A DNA stretch of 64,000 nt from JBBDNV01 sp040877415 (GCA_040877415.1 JBBDNV010000133.1:1-64000); one strand, 5' to 3'; numbered from the stretch's first letter, positions 27,657 to 36,622 are shown. Numbers and translations: made by a program. Notes: generated by a model not told the origin, from the letters alone.

Positions 27657-28057
27657 GCGCCCTCCCTTAAAAAGACAATGTGACAACCGACAGAATTCGT
27701 AACACTAAGTCCCAATAAGAGTTTACACGTCAAGCGGCCGGCGTGTCCAGCCGCGTTGGAGCGGTTTTTGCGCAAGTGCGGCCCCCGGATCGAGAAACCG
27801 CGCCGACGAAATTCCAAGCGCGAGCCGGCGCCAACCGTAAATCTTCGGCCGTCCCGGGGGGACAGGTGCGCGCCGGGCACGTGGGGGCGAACCAAGCGCC
27901 CTTTCTGTTGCAACCGCGCCAATCGGCAAAGTAGTCGGCCGCGGTTCCGCGCCCCCAGCGGCAAACTCTTGCTGAACCTTCGCGTGTCCCCGTTCCGATT
28001 TTGTAGGGTGGCCCTCAAGATGGATGACGCCCCGACTCGAAAGCCCGCCTGGCCGCC
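27657..28057. other. Intergenic region between rpsU and a small coiled-coil ORF
   Basis: About 400 bases. Divergent frames exist but none has a ribosome site or recognisable product. It should contain the rpsU promoter. Confidence 0.35.
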
Positions 28058-28255
28058 ATGGACCGTTCCAGCGAAGCCGCCGCTCGCATCCGCGAGATTG
28101 ACGCCCAACAGGACGAAATCCTGCGGCAACTGGAAGAGCTCGAGCGCCGTACCGAGATGGTCCTGGCCGAGCACGCGCCTTCGCCGCGGCCGGTCGTCGG
28201 CTTGGCGGTTTTTCCCGCCGAGCCGAGCCGGGCGTCCGGGCCCAACGACGCTTGA
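28058..28255 (+). CDS. Small coiled-coil hypothetical protein
   Basis: Possible 65-residue protein. Residues 1-40 are strongly helical and charged (AARIREIDAQQDEILRQLEELERR), a short coiled coil, followed by a Pro-rich tail. GC-rich third codon positions fit a real gene. No clear ribosome site precedes ATG 28058, so the call rests on composition alone. Confidence 0.45.
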   Translation: MDRSSEAAARIREIDAQQDEILRQLEELERRTEMVLAEHAPSPRPVVGLAVFPAEPSRASGPNDA

Positions 28256-28322
28256 GGCGTTCTGGCCGGTCGTACCGTTTTGCGTCGGCTCGGTAGTGAC
28301 CTAAAAGTGTCTTGCCGGGGCA

Positions 28323-28511
28323 CTAGTCTTTCGGCGATTCCGGCGGTGGCCCGAGAATCTCGTCAATCTTGTCGCAAATTTCTTCTTCACTCATGGCCGT
28401 GAGATGCTCCATGTTCACCTCCGCCGTGTATCGCTTAATGCGCTTCGGAACACCGCCGGTGCTGTACGATCCAATGATTTCAACCACTATTTCCCGACCG
28501 CGATATTTCAT
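28323..28511 (-). CDS. Small hypothetical protein, last gene of the PemK operon
   Basis: Protein of 62 residues with GGGAGA about 6 bases before ATG 28511. The N-terminal half is strand-like (MKYRGREIVVEIIGSY) and the C-terminal half acidic and helical (MSEEEICDKIDEILG). Codon use is less GC-rich than the core genes. It begins 22 bases after the PemK-like gene, so it is likely co-transcribed. A small acidic protein next to a toxin could be an antitoxin, but there is no sequence match to support this. Confidence 0.6.
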   Translation of the reverse strand: MKYRGREIVVEIIGSYSTGGVPKRIKRYTAEVNMEHLTAMSEEEICDKIDEILGPPPESPKD

Positions 28512-28533
28512 TGAAATTCTCCCGGTTCGCGGC

Positions 28534-28890
28534 TTAAGGGCTTGGCATGGATTTTATTTTCGCGCGAATCTGTAGCATTTCAGCTAAGGGAACTCGCCCG
28601 CGCACTGAGCGCAACTCTTTTAGCTTCAGCTCGAATATCCAGCGACAACGCGCGGCGGACGGCTTCACGAGTCCAGTAACGTGATGCCTGTTGTTGTGAT
28701 GTGGCAACACAACATCATTCGGGCCAGCAGGATTGCGCTGTGTGCCGCTTATTCCCGCGACCCATACCGTATCGTTCTGACCGCTCCCCGTTGGATGCGT
28801 AAGTATGATGACTGGACGCGGGTTGTGGTTGACACTAGGAACGTCAGCATTCACGATCATCCCTTGGCGTAGAATGACCGATACAGCCAC
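28534..28890 (-). CDS. PemK/MazF-like toxin
   Basis: Protein of 118 residues resembling mRNA interferases of the PemK/MazF superfamily. The N-terminal strand GMIVNADVPS leads to RPVIILTH. The central NDVVLPHHN and TGLVKPSAARCRWIFEL correspond to the conserved TGL-KPS region. RGRVPLAEMLQI closes the fold. MazF proteins cleave RNA and are held inactive by a partner antitoxin. The gene lies third in a compact four-gene minus-strand operon, 9 bases after the 104-residue gene. No MazE-like partner is visible. Activity is inferred from family resemblance. Confidence 0.65.
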   Translation of the reverse strand: MAVSVILRQGMIVNADVPSVNHNPRPVIILTHPTGSGQNDTVWVAGISGTQRNPAGPNDVVLPHHNNRHHVTGLVKPSAARCRWIFELKLKELRSVRGRVPLAEMLQIRAKIKSMPSP

Positions 28891-28899
28891 GCTTGCACC

Positions 28900-29214
28900 C
28901 TAGAAATCGTTGGGCTCGTCCAGCCATTCCTGCAGGGGCTCAAAACCGGATAAACGCTTAAGCAGTGCGTCCGGAAGCGGTTGGGTATCCATTTGTTGCC
29001 AAGCCGCCTTCTCCGATAGAGGAATTTCGATCCGTGACAGGTCTGGTTCGTCGCACGAAATTGTTGCGGTGCTTGGGGCTAGATTGATCCAACCAGCGAA
29101 CAGATTCGCGCCTAATGGCCGAGTCCCGGCAATAATGCGGATGGATTCACCAGCAGAATTAATGTCCTGCTGCTGAATTCTTGCTGTCATGTCGGATGCA
29201 AAAAAGTCAATCAT
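28900..29214 (-). CDS. Hypothetical protein of the PemK operon
   Basis: Protein of 104 residues that I do not recognise. The N-terminus is beta-rich (IRIIAGTRPLGANLFAGWINL), the C-terminus acidic and helical (LPDALLKRLSGFEPLQEWL). Its ATG overlaps the stop of the upstream gene by four bases, and the PemK-like gene begins 9 bases later. Its position directly before the toxin makes it the first candidate antitoxin (inference). Confidence 0.6.
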   Translation of the reverse strand: MIDFFASDMTARIQQQDINSAGESIRIIAGTRPLGANLFAGWINLAPSTATISCDEPDLSRIEIPLSEKAAWQQMDTQPLPDALLKRLSGFEPLQEWLDEPNDF

Positions 29215-29591
29215 GGTTTGGAGTCACTGTGTTCCGGCTGGGACGCGGCTTCGGCCCTTTCTCTGAGACGGCTAACGACCCGCATCAATACCTCAGCGAA
29301 TACGGGAAGGCGGTCATTCGCAACTGCAACTTGCGCAACTAAGGTGGCCTTCACTTCACCAAGTGCCTCGATCTTCTTTTGGACTTCGTCTGCAGAGGCC
29401 CCTAGCAAGATTGGCGGCTGCGCCTGAAAGAACGATAGGTACGTTGCAAGCTCATCCGTTTGCACGAGCAATTGGTTTGCGTAGGCTGCTGAAATCTGCT
29501 CGGGCATACTGTACGATAAAGGCACCCGCTTTTCGACGTCGACCGAAACCGCAGAAGAATCGAGCTGGCGCTTAGATTTCTTTTTCGCCAT
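29211..29591 (-). CDS. Hypothetical protein, first gene of the PemK operon (DUF3467-like)
   Basis: Protein of 126 residues from ATG 29591; a longer frame to 29786 overlaps the promoter and is rejected. A basic start MAKKKSKRQ is followed by VPLSYSMPEQISAAYANQLL, then TYLSFFQAQPPILLG and VANDRLPVFAEVLMRVVSRL. This pattern recalls DUF3467 proteins (Tyr-Ala-Asn, a Phe-rich strand, a C-terminal helix), but the match is weak. It overlaps the next gene by four bases. Confidence 0.6.
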   Translation of the reverse strand: MAKKKSKRQLDSSAVSVDVEKRVPLSYSMPEQISAAYANQLLVQTDELATYLSFFQAQPPILLGASADEVQKKIEALGEVKATLVAQVAVANDRLPVFAEVLMRVVSRLRERAEAASQPEHSDSKP

Positions 29592-29690
29592 CCAGAGTAC
29601 CAGTCTCTTGAAAACACGCGGAGCGCGGAACACCGGCGACAAACGGCCTCCAGGCGAGTATACGTGCGCCCACGGAGGGGGAACAATTAT

Positions 29691-29719
29691 ATCATAGTGG
29701 CTCCTTAAACCATCGTCAA
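29691..29719 (-). promoter_or_regulatory. Sigma70-like promoter of the PemK operon
   Basis: On the minus strand TTGACG (29719-29714), a 17-base spacer and TATGAT (29696-29691) each match consensus at 5/6. A perfect TATAAT (29691-29686) overlaps it one step downstream. The leader to ATG 29591 would be about 95 bases. This is the best promoter-like match I found in the window. Confidence 0.6.
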
Positions 29720-29868
29720 GAAATTGCGCGAAACCGCTTGTTTTCACCTTGGCGCGCCGCAGCGAGAAATTTTCCCCGGATAGCACAATCCAAACTCACC
29801 TGCGCCGGCTGGTCGTCGTGGACTAGCACCAGTAGCACCCGCTGGAAGGTTATCGGCGGCTCTCGTTC

Positions 29869-30222
29869 ATGATGCTCGACGACAGAGACGATCGTGCAGC
29901 CGGCCTGGAGAAGTTCCCGCACGCCAGGCCGCGGATCATCTCGGACAATGGGCCGCAGTTCATCGCCAAGGATTTCAAGCAGTTCATTCGCCTGGCGGGC
30001 ACCACGCACGTCCGCACCAGCCCTTACTATGCGCAGTCCAACGGCAAGCTGGAGCGTTGGCAAGGCACACTGAAACGGGAGAAGCTGCGGCCCGCCGCGC
30101 CGGCCAGTGCCGACGAAGCGCGGCGGCTCGATGTCGTTGACGGCGCGAGGGGTCATCGTCCAAACTGTAGTGTCCGAGGTCGCCGCATGGTATTGGGGCC
30201 CACCAGCGCCAAGCGCGGCTAG
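29869..30222 (+). pseudogene. Truncated IS3-type transposase (integrase core remnant)
   Basis: The segment up to about 30130 encodes RIISDNGPQFIAKDF, TSPYYAQSNGKLERW and GTLKREKL, the second Asp and the Glu of the DDE retroviral-integrase core of IS3/IS2-type transposases. The N-terminal half with the first catalytic Asp is absent or reduced to a few codons, and after DEARRL the frame becomes unrelated sequence. No terminal inverted repeats are visible. It is an inactive relic marking the edge of the accessory islet. Confidence 0.8.
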
Positions 30223-30264
30223 CTGCCCTTTGCACGCCCTTTACCCGCCGAGACGATTCCGGCC

Positions 30265-31545
30265 ATGAACCCAATCCACACGATCCGGCTGGCTGTCTGC
30301 TTGTTGGCGGCCGCTCTGGCGGCCACCCGTCACCATGCCCTGGCTGAAAACTGGCCGCAGTGGCGCGGGCCAAATCTGGACGGCATCAGCCATGAAGCGG
30401 GACTGCCGCTCGCGTGGAGCAAGACTGAAAACGTGGTTTGGCGCCTCGCGCTGCCCGGACCGGCCGGAGCAACGCCGATCGTCTGGGACGACCATATTTT
30501 TCTCACCTCCGCCGAGGGCGACGCTCTGGTGCTCATGGCCGTCAGCACCGACGGCAAGCCGCTCTGGAAACAGGCGATGGCCGACGACAACAAGACGGTG
30601 CGGGGCGACGAGGGCAATGCGGCTTCGCCCTCTCCCTCGACCGACGGCCAGCACGTCTGGGCCATGATGGGCACCGGCGATATCGGCTGTTACACGTTCG
30701 ACGGCCGCGAAGTCTGGAAGTTCAACCTGCAGGATCGATACGGCAAATTCCAGATCCAGTTCGGCATGACCTCCACGCCCGTGCTCGATCGCGACCGGCT
30801 CTATCTGCAACTGCTGCACAGCGGCGACGCGCTGGTGCTGGCGCTCGATAAAACGACCGGCCGCGAGGTCTGGAAGCAGCATCGTCCGAGCGACGCCCGG
30901 GCCGAATGCGAACATTCGTACTCCTCGCCGACGCTTTATCGAGACGACCAACTCAGCCTGTTGCTGACGCACGGCTGCGATTACATCGTGGCCCACCAGT
31001 TGAGCGACGGCGCGGAAGTTTGGCGCTGCGGCGGTTTGAACCTCAAGAGCAATTACAACCCGACGCTGCGCTTTGTGGCCTCGCCGCTGGCGGTGCCGGG
31101 ATTGGTGATCGTGCCCAGCGCCAAGAACGGCCCGGTGCTGGCGCTCGACCCGCGTGCCAAGGGCGACATCACCGACACGAAAGACGGTCACTTTTGGACG
31201 CGCCCGCACAACACGCCCGACGTGCCTTCGCCGCTGGTGGTCGACGGCCTGGTGTACCTGTGCCGCGAGGACGGCACGCTTTTGTGTCTCGATGTCGAGA
31301 CCGGCGAAGAGTACTACAAAGAGCGGACCCACGCCGACCGCCACCGGGCCTCGCCGGTCTACGCCGACGGCAAAATCCTGCTCACCGCCCGGGACGGCAC
31401 GATCACGGTGGTCAAGCCGGGCAAGCAATTCGAGATCCTGGCCACGAACGACATGAGCGAATCGATGTCCTCCTCGCCGGTCGTTTCGAACGGCCGGATT
31501 TATCTGCGCACGTTCAACGCGCTGTACGCCATCGGGTCAAAGTAG
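30265..31545 (+). CDS. PQQ-binding-like beta-propeller protein
   Basis: Exported protein of 426 residues. A signal peptide covers about 1-27. NWPQWRGPNLDGIS is the usual opening of planctomycete outer-membrane PQQ-like proteins. Repeated blade motifs follow: DGKPLWKQ, GREVWKFNL, GREVWKQH, GAEVWRC and a final SMSSSPVVSNGRIYLR. The family has a quinoprotein-like propeller fold, but most planctomycete members lack proof of cofactor or enzyme activity. It is a single gene downstream of the transposase relic. Confidence 0.88.
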   Translation: MNPIHTIRLAVCLLAAALAATRHHALAENWPQWRGPNLDGISHEAGLPLAWSKTENVVWRLALPGPAGATPIVWDDHIFLTSAEGDALVLMAVSTDGKPLWKQAMADDNKTVRGDEGNAASPSPSTDGQHVWAMMGTGDIGCYTFDGREVWKFNLQDRYGKFQIQFGMTSTPVLDRDRLYLQLLHSGDALVLALDKTTGREVWKQHRPSDARAECEHSYSSPTLYRDDQLSLLLTHGCDYIVAHQLSDGAEVWRCGGLNLKSNYNPTLRFVASPLAVPGLVIVPSAKNGPVLALDPRAKGDITDTKDGHFWTRPHNTPDVPSPLVVDGLVYLCREDGTLLCLDVETGEEYYKERTHADRHRASPVYADGKILLTARDGTITVVKPGKQFEILATNDMSESMSSSPVVSNGRIYLRTFNALYAIGSK

Positions 31546-31630
31546 GCTGGGATAACCGCGCCCGGCGGCTTCGGCGCGCGTCGCATGCTCACGACCGGCG
31601 TGAGCATGGCGCATGGCACACCCCGGCTGG

Positions 31631-32692
31631 CTAGGCACCGGGTGATTCGGCGGTTTCCAGTCGGCAGCCGGGTTCTTCGCTGGTGGCGATCTCGAAGCCC
31701 AGCTCCTCGATCATCTGGTAGTCGGCCGATGGGGCCTGCCCCTTGGTCGTCAGATAATCGCCCACGAAGATCGAATTGGCCGGGTAAAGGCCCAAGGCCT
31801 GCATGCTGCCCAGGTGCAGCTCGCGTCCGCCGGCGATGCGGATTTCAGAACTCGGATTGGCGAAGCGGAACATGGCCAGCACCTTCAGGCAATAGCGCGG
31901 GTTGAGCCGCCGCATCCCGGAAAGCGGCGTGCCGGGGATCGGGTTGAGAAAGTTGACCGGAATCGATTCGGCCGCCAGATCGCGCAAGGCAAACGCCATC
32001 CGCACCACGTCGGCGTCCTGTTCGCCCATGCCGATGATGCCGCCCGAGCACAGCTCCATGCCGGCTGCGCGCACGGCTTCGAGCGTCGCCACGCGATCGC
32101 GATAAGTGTGCGTCGAGCAGATTTCTCCGTAAAATTCCTCGCTCGTGTTCAGGTTGTGATTCACCCGATCCACGCCGCAAGCTTTCAACTCGGCGGCCTG
32201 GTCGGGCGTCAACAGCCCCAGGCAGGCGCAGATCTTGAGGCTGAACCGCGACTTGATTTGCGGCACGATCCGCGTGATTTCCTCCATCTCCCGCTTCGAC
32301 GGGCCGCGGGCCGAAATCACGATGCAATACGTCTTGGCCCGCCGCTCGGCCGCCGCTTGGGCCCCGTCCAAAAGCTTTTCGGCGCTCAGCAGGTTGTAGC
32401 GCGGAATCTCGGCCGACGAAACTTTCGACTGCGAACAATAGGCGCAGTCCTCCGGGCACAGCCCGGTCTTGGCGCTGATCAGAAAATAAAGCTGCACGCG
32501 GTTGCCGAAATAACGGCGCCGAATCGAGTACGCCGCGGCCAGCACGTCCAGAAGCTCACGGTCGTCGCTGGCGACAATCGAAAGCGCCTCCTCGGCCGTG
32601 AGCCGGTGACCGGCGAGCACCCGCAGGGCCAGGGCGTGCCAGCCGGCTGGGGCGGTCGTGGGGCAAAAATCGCGTTCGGCCGGATGGATCAT
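31631..32692 (-). CDS. bioB: Biotin synthase
   Basis: Radical SAM enzyme inserting sulfur into dethiobiotin. It has 353 residues from ATG 32692; the frame is open another 87 codons but without homology. The cluster motif is CPEDCAYC with Cys79, Cys83 and Cys86. NHNLNTSEEFY, GGIIGMGE and VNFLNPIPGTPL are family signatures, and the C-terminal EIRIAGGRE contains the Arg that binds the second cluster. No other bio gene is adjacent. Confidence 0.96.
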   Translation of the reverse strand: MIHPAERDFCPTTAPAGWHALALRVLAGHRLTAEEALSIVASDDRELLDVLAAAYSIRRRYFGNRVQLYFLISAKTGLCPEDCAYCSQSKVSSAEIPRYNLLSAEKLLDGAQAAAERRAKTYCIVISARGPSKREMEEITRIVPQIKSRFSLKICACLGLLTPDQAAELKACGVDRVNHNLNTSEEFYGEICSTHTYRDRVATLEAVRAAGMELCSGGIIGMGEQDADVVRMAFALRDLAAESIPVNFLNPIPGTPLSGMRRLNPRYCLKVLAMFRFANPSSEIRIAGGRELHLGSMQALGLYPANSIFVGDYLTTKGQAPSADYQMIEELGFEIATSEEPGCRLETAESPGA

Positions 32693-32961
32693 CGTCGAAG
32701 CCTCGCATGGACAAACGTGCGTGACATAAGTATCGTGACAGTTGATCGTTACGCAAGGGGGAAAGGGCGGCTTCGCAGGGCCTGCCCGCGTTGCCCCCGC
32801 CCAAGGCCGCGACCATGCGGGCTTGGCGAATCCAAAAAGACTGCCAAAACTTAGAGTAGCCCACCCATGCGTCCGACCGATGCTCGCCTGGGGGCCAATC
32901 GTCCGCAACAAAACGCCATAGATCGATTCCGCCCGGGGCGCCTTTCTCCGCATCGTACACC
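32693..32961. other. Divergent intergenic region, bioB and PSP1 gene
   Basis: About 270 bases between divergent starts. I see no BirA-type operator palindrome or other recognisable control site. Confidence 0.35.
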
Positions 32962-33552
32962 ATGATCGAATCGACCCGACCTTCTGAAATCGCGATGGGA
33001 CGCCAGCACCTGGTGCGCGTGGGCGCCTTGGGCCACGTCGGACGCTTCACGGCGGTTGACGCCGTGCGCTATCCGCGCCACGCGCGCGTCGTGGTGCGCA
33101 CCGGCCGGGGGCTGGAATTGGGCGAAGTGCTCGCCGGGCCCGAGGGTCCCGACGATGGGCCGGCCGACGGCTCGATTCTGCGCGGGCTGACGGTCGAAGA
33201 TCAACTGCTGGCGGCCCGGCTGGAAAAACACCGGCAGGCCGCCTTCGAGGCCTGCACGGCCCGATTGGCCGAAATGCGGTCGCACGCGGCGTTGATCGAC
33301 GTCGAGCATTTGTTCGACGGCCAGACGCTGTTGTTCTATTTTCTGGGGGAAATGACCCCCGAGCTGGAAGCGCTGACCGCCGAGCTGGCCGAGCTCTATG
33401 AAACGCAGGTGCAGTTCCGCCGCTTTGCCGATGCGGTCAGCGAAGGCTGCGGACCCAATTGCGGCACCGACGCGGCCGCCGGCTGCAAAACCTGCGTCAC
33501 CACCTGCGCCGTGGCCGCCGCCTGCCCGACGCGCGACCATTCGGCGAACTAG
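32962..33552 (+). CDS. PSP1 domain protein
   Basis: Protein of 196 residues with the PSP1 C-terminal domain (about 15-155): VRVGALGHVGRF, RGLELGEVLAGP, then DVEHLFDGQTLLFYFLGE. Residues 160-190 form a Cys-rich tail (CGPNCGT, GCKTC, TTCAVAAAC) that could bind metal. PSP1 proteins include Bacillus YaaT/RicT, which works in RNA maturation and phosphorelay complexes; a role here is not shown. An internal ATG at 32998 is an alternative start. Confidence 0.8.
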   Translation: MIESTRPSEIAMGRQHLVRVGALGHVGRFTAVDAVRYPRHARVVVRTGRGLELGEVLAGPEGPDDGPADGSILRGLTVEDQLLAARLEKHRQAAFEACTARLAEMRSHAALIDVEHLFDGQTLLFYFLGEMTPELEALTAELAELYETQVQFRRFADAVSEGCGPNCGTDAAAGCKTCVTTCAVAAACPTRDHSAN

Positions 33553-33586
33553 CCCGCGGTTCGCCCTGACCGCCTGCACCGGGAGA

Positions 33587-33638
33587 GGGGGACAGTCCCA
33601 TTTTGCTCCGCGGACTGCGCAAAATTGGGACAGTCCCC
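33587..33638. repeat. 52-bp palindrome
   Basis: GGGGACAGTCCCATTTTGC pairs with GCAAAATTGGGACAGTCCCC around CCGCGG. It resembles the arms of the 97-bp family but is shorter. It lies between the converging PSP1 and GH9 genes, so it may act as a bidirectional transcript end. Confidence 0.75.
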
Positions 33639-33658
33639 GGCAGTTTTGAAACAGCGGC

Positions 33659-36298
33659 TTAGCGCGTCCCGCGGTCGCGATTGGCGCTTTCCGCAAGCGC
33701 GCTAGTGGCCAGCAGATAGAACATGTTGTGCACGAGCCACGGCTCGCTCGTGCGAAACGAGGGCGCGCGGCCGCCGGCGAGCGACATGTCGAAGCCCGGC
33801 CGGTCGGCCAGGCCCATGTCGCGCACGATGCCGTTGGCAATCGCGCCGGGCACGGCGCCGCGCTGGCGGCCGGGGATCATGTTGTAGCGGTGATGGTAGC
33901 GGGGCGGATTGCGGCCTCCATGTCCCTCGAACATGCACAAGTCGAGCGGGTTCTTGCCCAGCACCCAATCGATCTGATCGGTCGCATAGACCAGCCCACG
34001 CGGATCACCGACGAGCCGGCCCACGAGCAACGCGGCCCAGGCCCGGCCGAGAAGCCAAAAGTTCACCCCCAGTCCGACGCTGGGATGAAAAAACGACGCC
34101 TCGGGCTGCTCGGTGCCCTGGCGCGACAGCCCGAACGGGTTGTCGGTGCGCGCGATGCAGAAATCGAGCCACTTTCGCCCCGCGGCAACGACCCGCCCGC
34201 GCAGCGGATCGTCCGGGAATTCAAGGGCGAACAGCGCCAGCGCCGCGGCCGTCACGTCGCCGTGATCTCCCGAATCGCCCGGCAGTGAGCCGTCGGGCTT
34301 TTGCCCGGCCAACAGGGCCTGCGCGCTAGCGTGGGCAAACTTCCGGTACTTGTCGTCGCCCGTGGCACGGTGCATCTGGAGCGCGCTGATCAGGATAAGC
34401 GGATTGCCGGCCGCGGCATCCGAAGCGGTCAAAAATTGCCAAAGCCGCTCCGCACGTTGAAGGTAGTCGTTCTCGACGCCGCGCGCGTCGAGCGCTCGGG
34501 CCAGGCTGGCCCAGGCGGCGATCGAAAGCGGCACGTTGCCCGTTCCCGCGGCGATCACCGGATCGTCGTTGGTGCCGACCTGGTTGTCGGTGTGCACGTC
34601 GGGGGCTTTCCAACTCATCCAGGTGCGGCCCGGGCCCTGCAGCACGTCGGCGCGCATCGAACCGTCGGCCGGATTTTGCATCTTGGCCAGAAACTTGGCG
34701 CCCCAGAATGCCTCGTCGAGCGCGTCGGGCAACTCGGCCTGATCCCGGTCGAACTTCCCAAATACGTCGGGACGCGCGGCGTACGCGGTGACCAGGGCAT
34801 AGCTGGAGCCGCTGTCACCGAACTGCCACATCGGCTTGTTGTAGTCGCCCGCGCTGTGCCAGCCCCCGGTTACGTCGACGTGCGTGCCGTCGGCGAGCAC
34901 CGCGTCGTCCAAATGACACGCCTTGTGCCAGCCGGGAACGTCGCAGCCGCATCGCTGGATGAAGAAAAAGTCGACGGCGTCGCGGGCCGTGAGACCCAAA
35001 ACGGCGCCGCGCTCGACGACAAACGGAAACGACTCACCGCGCGCGTCGCCCGATCGGGCCACCGCGCGGTAGGTGCCGGGCTCGTGCACATCAGAAAAAT
35101 CGGCCCGCCAGAAATACCATCCCCAATCGTCCGGCTTGCCGCCGTGGATCCGCCCGGCGCAGGGAACGTCTTTTTCCCACGTCGTCTTGCCGTCCTGGCC
35201 GGTCAACTGAACTTGGATGGTCGCGCCATCGGCCGGGAAGAAATTCGTGGCCACCACCGCGCTTTTCGGGCCCGACAGCTCGTAACCAACCTGGTTGACC
35301 AGCACGCGCACCACGGGCTTTTTCGGACGCAGGTGCATTAGATCGAACTCGTCGAACCACGCGCGGCCGCCGCGCACAAGCGCCACCAGTCGCACCGCGT
35401 GGGCGCCGGCGGGCGGATCCGGGGGCACAAATTCCAGGTGCTTCCAGCTTTCCCCGGTCGTCTCTGGACCCTCGTCGACGCGGAGCACCTGTTGGGCGCC
35501 GTCGGTCCAGCAGGCCAGGATCGCCGCCGAAGCCGATCCCTCGGAGCGCGCCCAGCCGGCAAGCCGAATCTGGTCGGTAAAGGCCGGCACGCCGTAATTG
35601 ACCGAACCGATCGCATACCAGTCGCCCGTGGCCTCGAGCATGAGGCTGGGCAGGGTGCGGCGCACGACCGCCGGGTCGCCGCGGTGGCGTCCGGCGCGCT
35701 GGCCCGCGGCGATCTTCGGTTCCTTCTCTTCGTCCCAAAAGCCGACGCGGCCCTTGGCATCGGCTTGCACGTCGCGATTGCCCAGGTAGGGGAGCGCCAC
35801 GCTCGCCAGCGCCACTTCGTCCAAATCGGCCGCACCTTTGGCCGAAAACCAGACCCGCGCGCGGGGCGCGCCGGCGGTGAACTCGACGGCCACGTAGCGC
35901 CACTCGGACGAGCCGCCGATGCTCGGCGCTGGGACCGCTTGCGCGGCGGCGGCACCGTCGGCGTCCACCAGGTCGATGCCCAAGCGGCCTTCGCCCCGCG
36001 GGCTGCGGATCCAGCCTTCGAGACGATAGTCGGAGCCCGGCACCAGGCCGAAGGCGTCGCTCTCTAGGGTTCGCGCGCCGTCTGGCGAGCGGGTGGCGAC
36101 GAAACGCCGTCCACGGTGCGCGCCCACCTCGGACCACGCTGCCTGGCCCGTGAGCCGCCAGCCGAGCGGGGCTTGCGGCCCTTCTTCGAACGAACCGTTC
36201 GCGAGCGGCGGCGCAGGGGCGGTCTGACCGAGTGCTTTGGGGATCGCCGCCGATAGGAGATACACCAAACCAATCGTCCAACAAGGCGGTCGATGCAT
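33659..36298 (-). CDS. Secreted glycoside hydrolase family 9 protein
   Basis: Large exported protein of 879 residues. GAGGTGA sits before ATG 36298; the signal peptide is about 1-25. Residues 30-320 contain carbohydrate-binding-like beta domains (NGSFEEGPQAPLGWRL). Near 325-420 lies a CelD-N Ig-like domain (VRVLVNQVGYELSGPKSAVV). The (alpha/alpha)6 GH9 domain follows: GGWHSAGDYNK with Asp485 as likely base, YHHRYN near 800, and Glu852 in SEPWLVHN as likely acid. The first Asp of the usual DAGD is Ser482. Family members act on cellulose or related beta-glycans. The odd motif makes another beta-glycoside possible. Confidence 0.88.
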   Translation of the reverse strand: MHRPPCWTIGLVYLLSAAIPKALGQTAPAPPLANGSFEEGPQAPLGWRLTGQAAWSEVGAHRGRRFVATRSPDGARTLESDAFGLVPGSDYRLEGWIRSPRGEGRLGIDLVDADGAAAAQAVPAPSIGGSSEWRYVAVEFTAGAPRARVWFSAKGAADLDEVALASVALPYLGNRDVQADAKGRVGFWDEEKEPKIAAGQRAGRHRGDPAVVRRTLPSLMLEATGDWYAIGSVNYGVPAFTDQIRLAGWARSEGSASAAILACWTDGAQQVLRVDEGPETTGESWKHLEFVPPDPPAGAHAVRLVALVRGGRAWFDEFDLMHLRPKKPVVRVLVNQVGYELSGPKSAVVATNFFPADGATIQVQLTGQDGKTTWEKDVPCAGRIHGGKPDDWGWYFWRADFSDVHEPGTYRAVARSGDARGESFPFVVERGAVLGLTARDAVDFFFIQRCGCDVPGWHKACHLDDAVLADGTHVDVTGGWHSAGDYNKPMWQFGDSGSSYALVTAYAARPDVFGKFDRDQAELPDALDEAFWGAKFLAKMQNPADGSMRADVLQGPGRTWMSWKAPDVHTDNQVGTNDDPVIAAGTGNVPLSIAAWASLARALDARGVENDYLQRAERLWQFLTASDAAAGNPLILISALQMHRATGDDKYRKFAHASAQALLAGQKPDGSLPGDSGDHGDVTAAALALFALEFPDDPLRGRVVAAGRKWLDFCIARTDNPFGLSRQGTEQPEASFFHPSVGLGVNFWLLGRAWAALLVGRLVGDPRGLVYATDQIDWVLGKNPLDLCMFEGHGGRNPPRYHHRYNMIPGRQRGAVPGAIANGIVRDMGLADRPGFDMSLAGGRAPSFRTSEPWLVHNMFYLLATSALAESANRDRGTR

Positions 36299-36355
36299 GG
36301 CTTCACCTCGGGGGGAGCATTTGGTTGACTGACGAAACAGCCGCAACGTGCCGGC

Positions 36356-36622
36356 CTACTGCGGGTTGAGGTGGATCATCGTCGCGGTGCGGTCGCGATT
36401 GGTCACCACCACCAACCTCCGGCCGTCGGGCAGGGCATAGGTCGACTGCAGGTTGAACTGTTCCACCAGCCCGCGCTCGTTCACCTCTCGAACCTGCGCG
36501 GAGACGTCCCCCCAATCGCCGGCCTGGTGCCGAGCCAAAAGGTCATCCAGCGTCGTGCCATTGGCGGCAAGCGCCGCCTGCGCTGCCGGTGTAATGACAA
36601 TCTCGCCAACGTCAAATTTCAT
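36356..36622 (-). CDS. Small hypothetical protein
   Basis: Protein of 88 residues from ATG 36622. Core motifs are PAAQAALAANGTTLDDLLARH, GDWGDVSAQVREVNERGL and VVVTNRDRTATMIHL. I recognise this as a family of small proteins often carried by phages and plasmids, with no known function. Its presence between a secreted hydrolase and an amidase is not explained. Confidence 0.72.
   Translation of the reverse strand: MKFDVGEIVITPAAQAALAANGTTLDDLLARHQAGDWGDVSAQVREVNERGLVEQFNLQSTYALPDGRRLVVVTNRDRTATMIHLNPQ

Noticed and set aside
29592..29786. N-terminal extension of the first PemK-operon gene
   Set aside because: It runs through the sigma70-like promoter at 29691-29719 and has no ribosome site.
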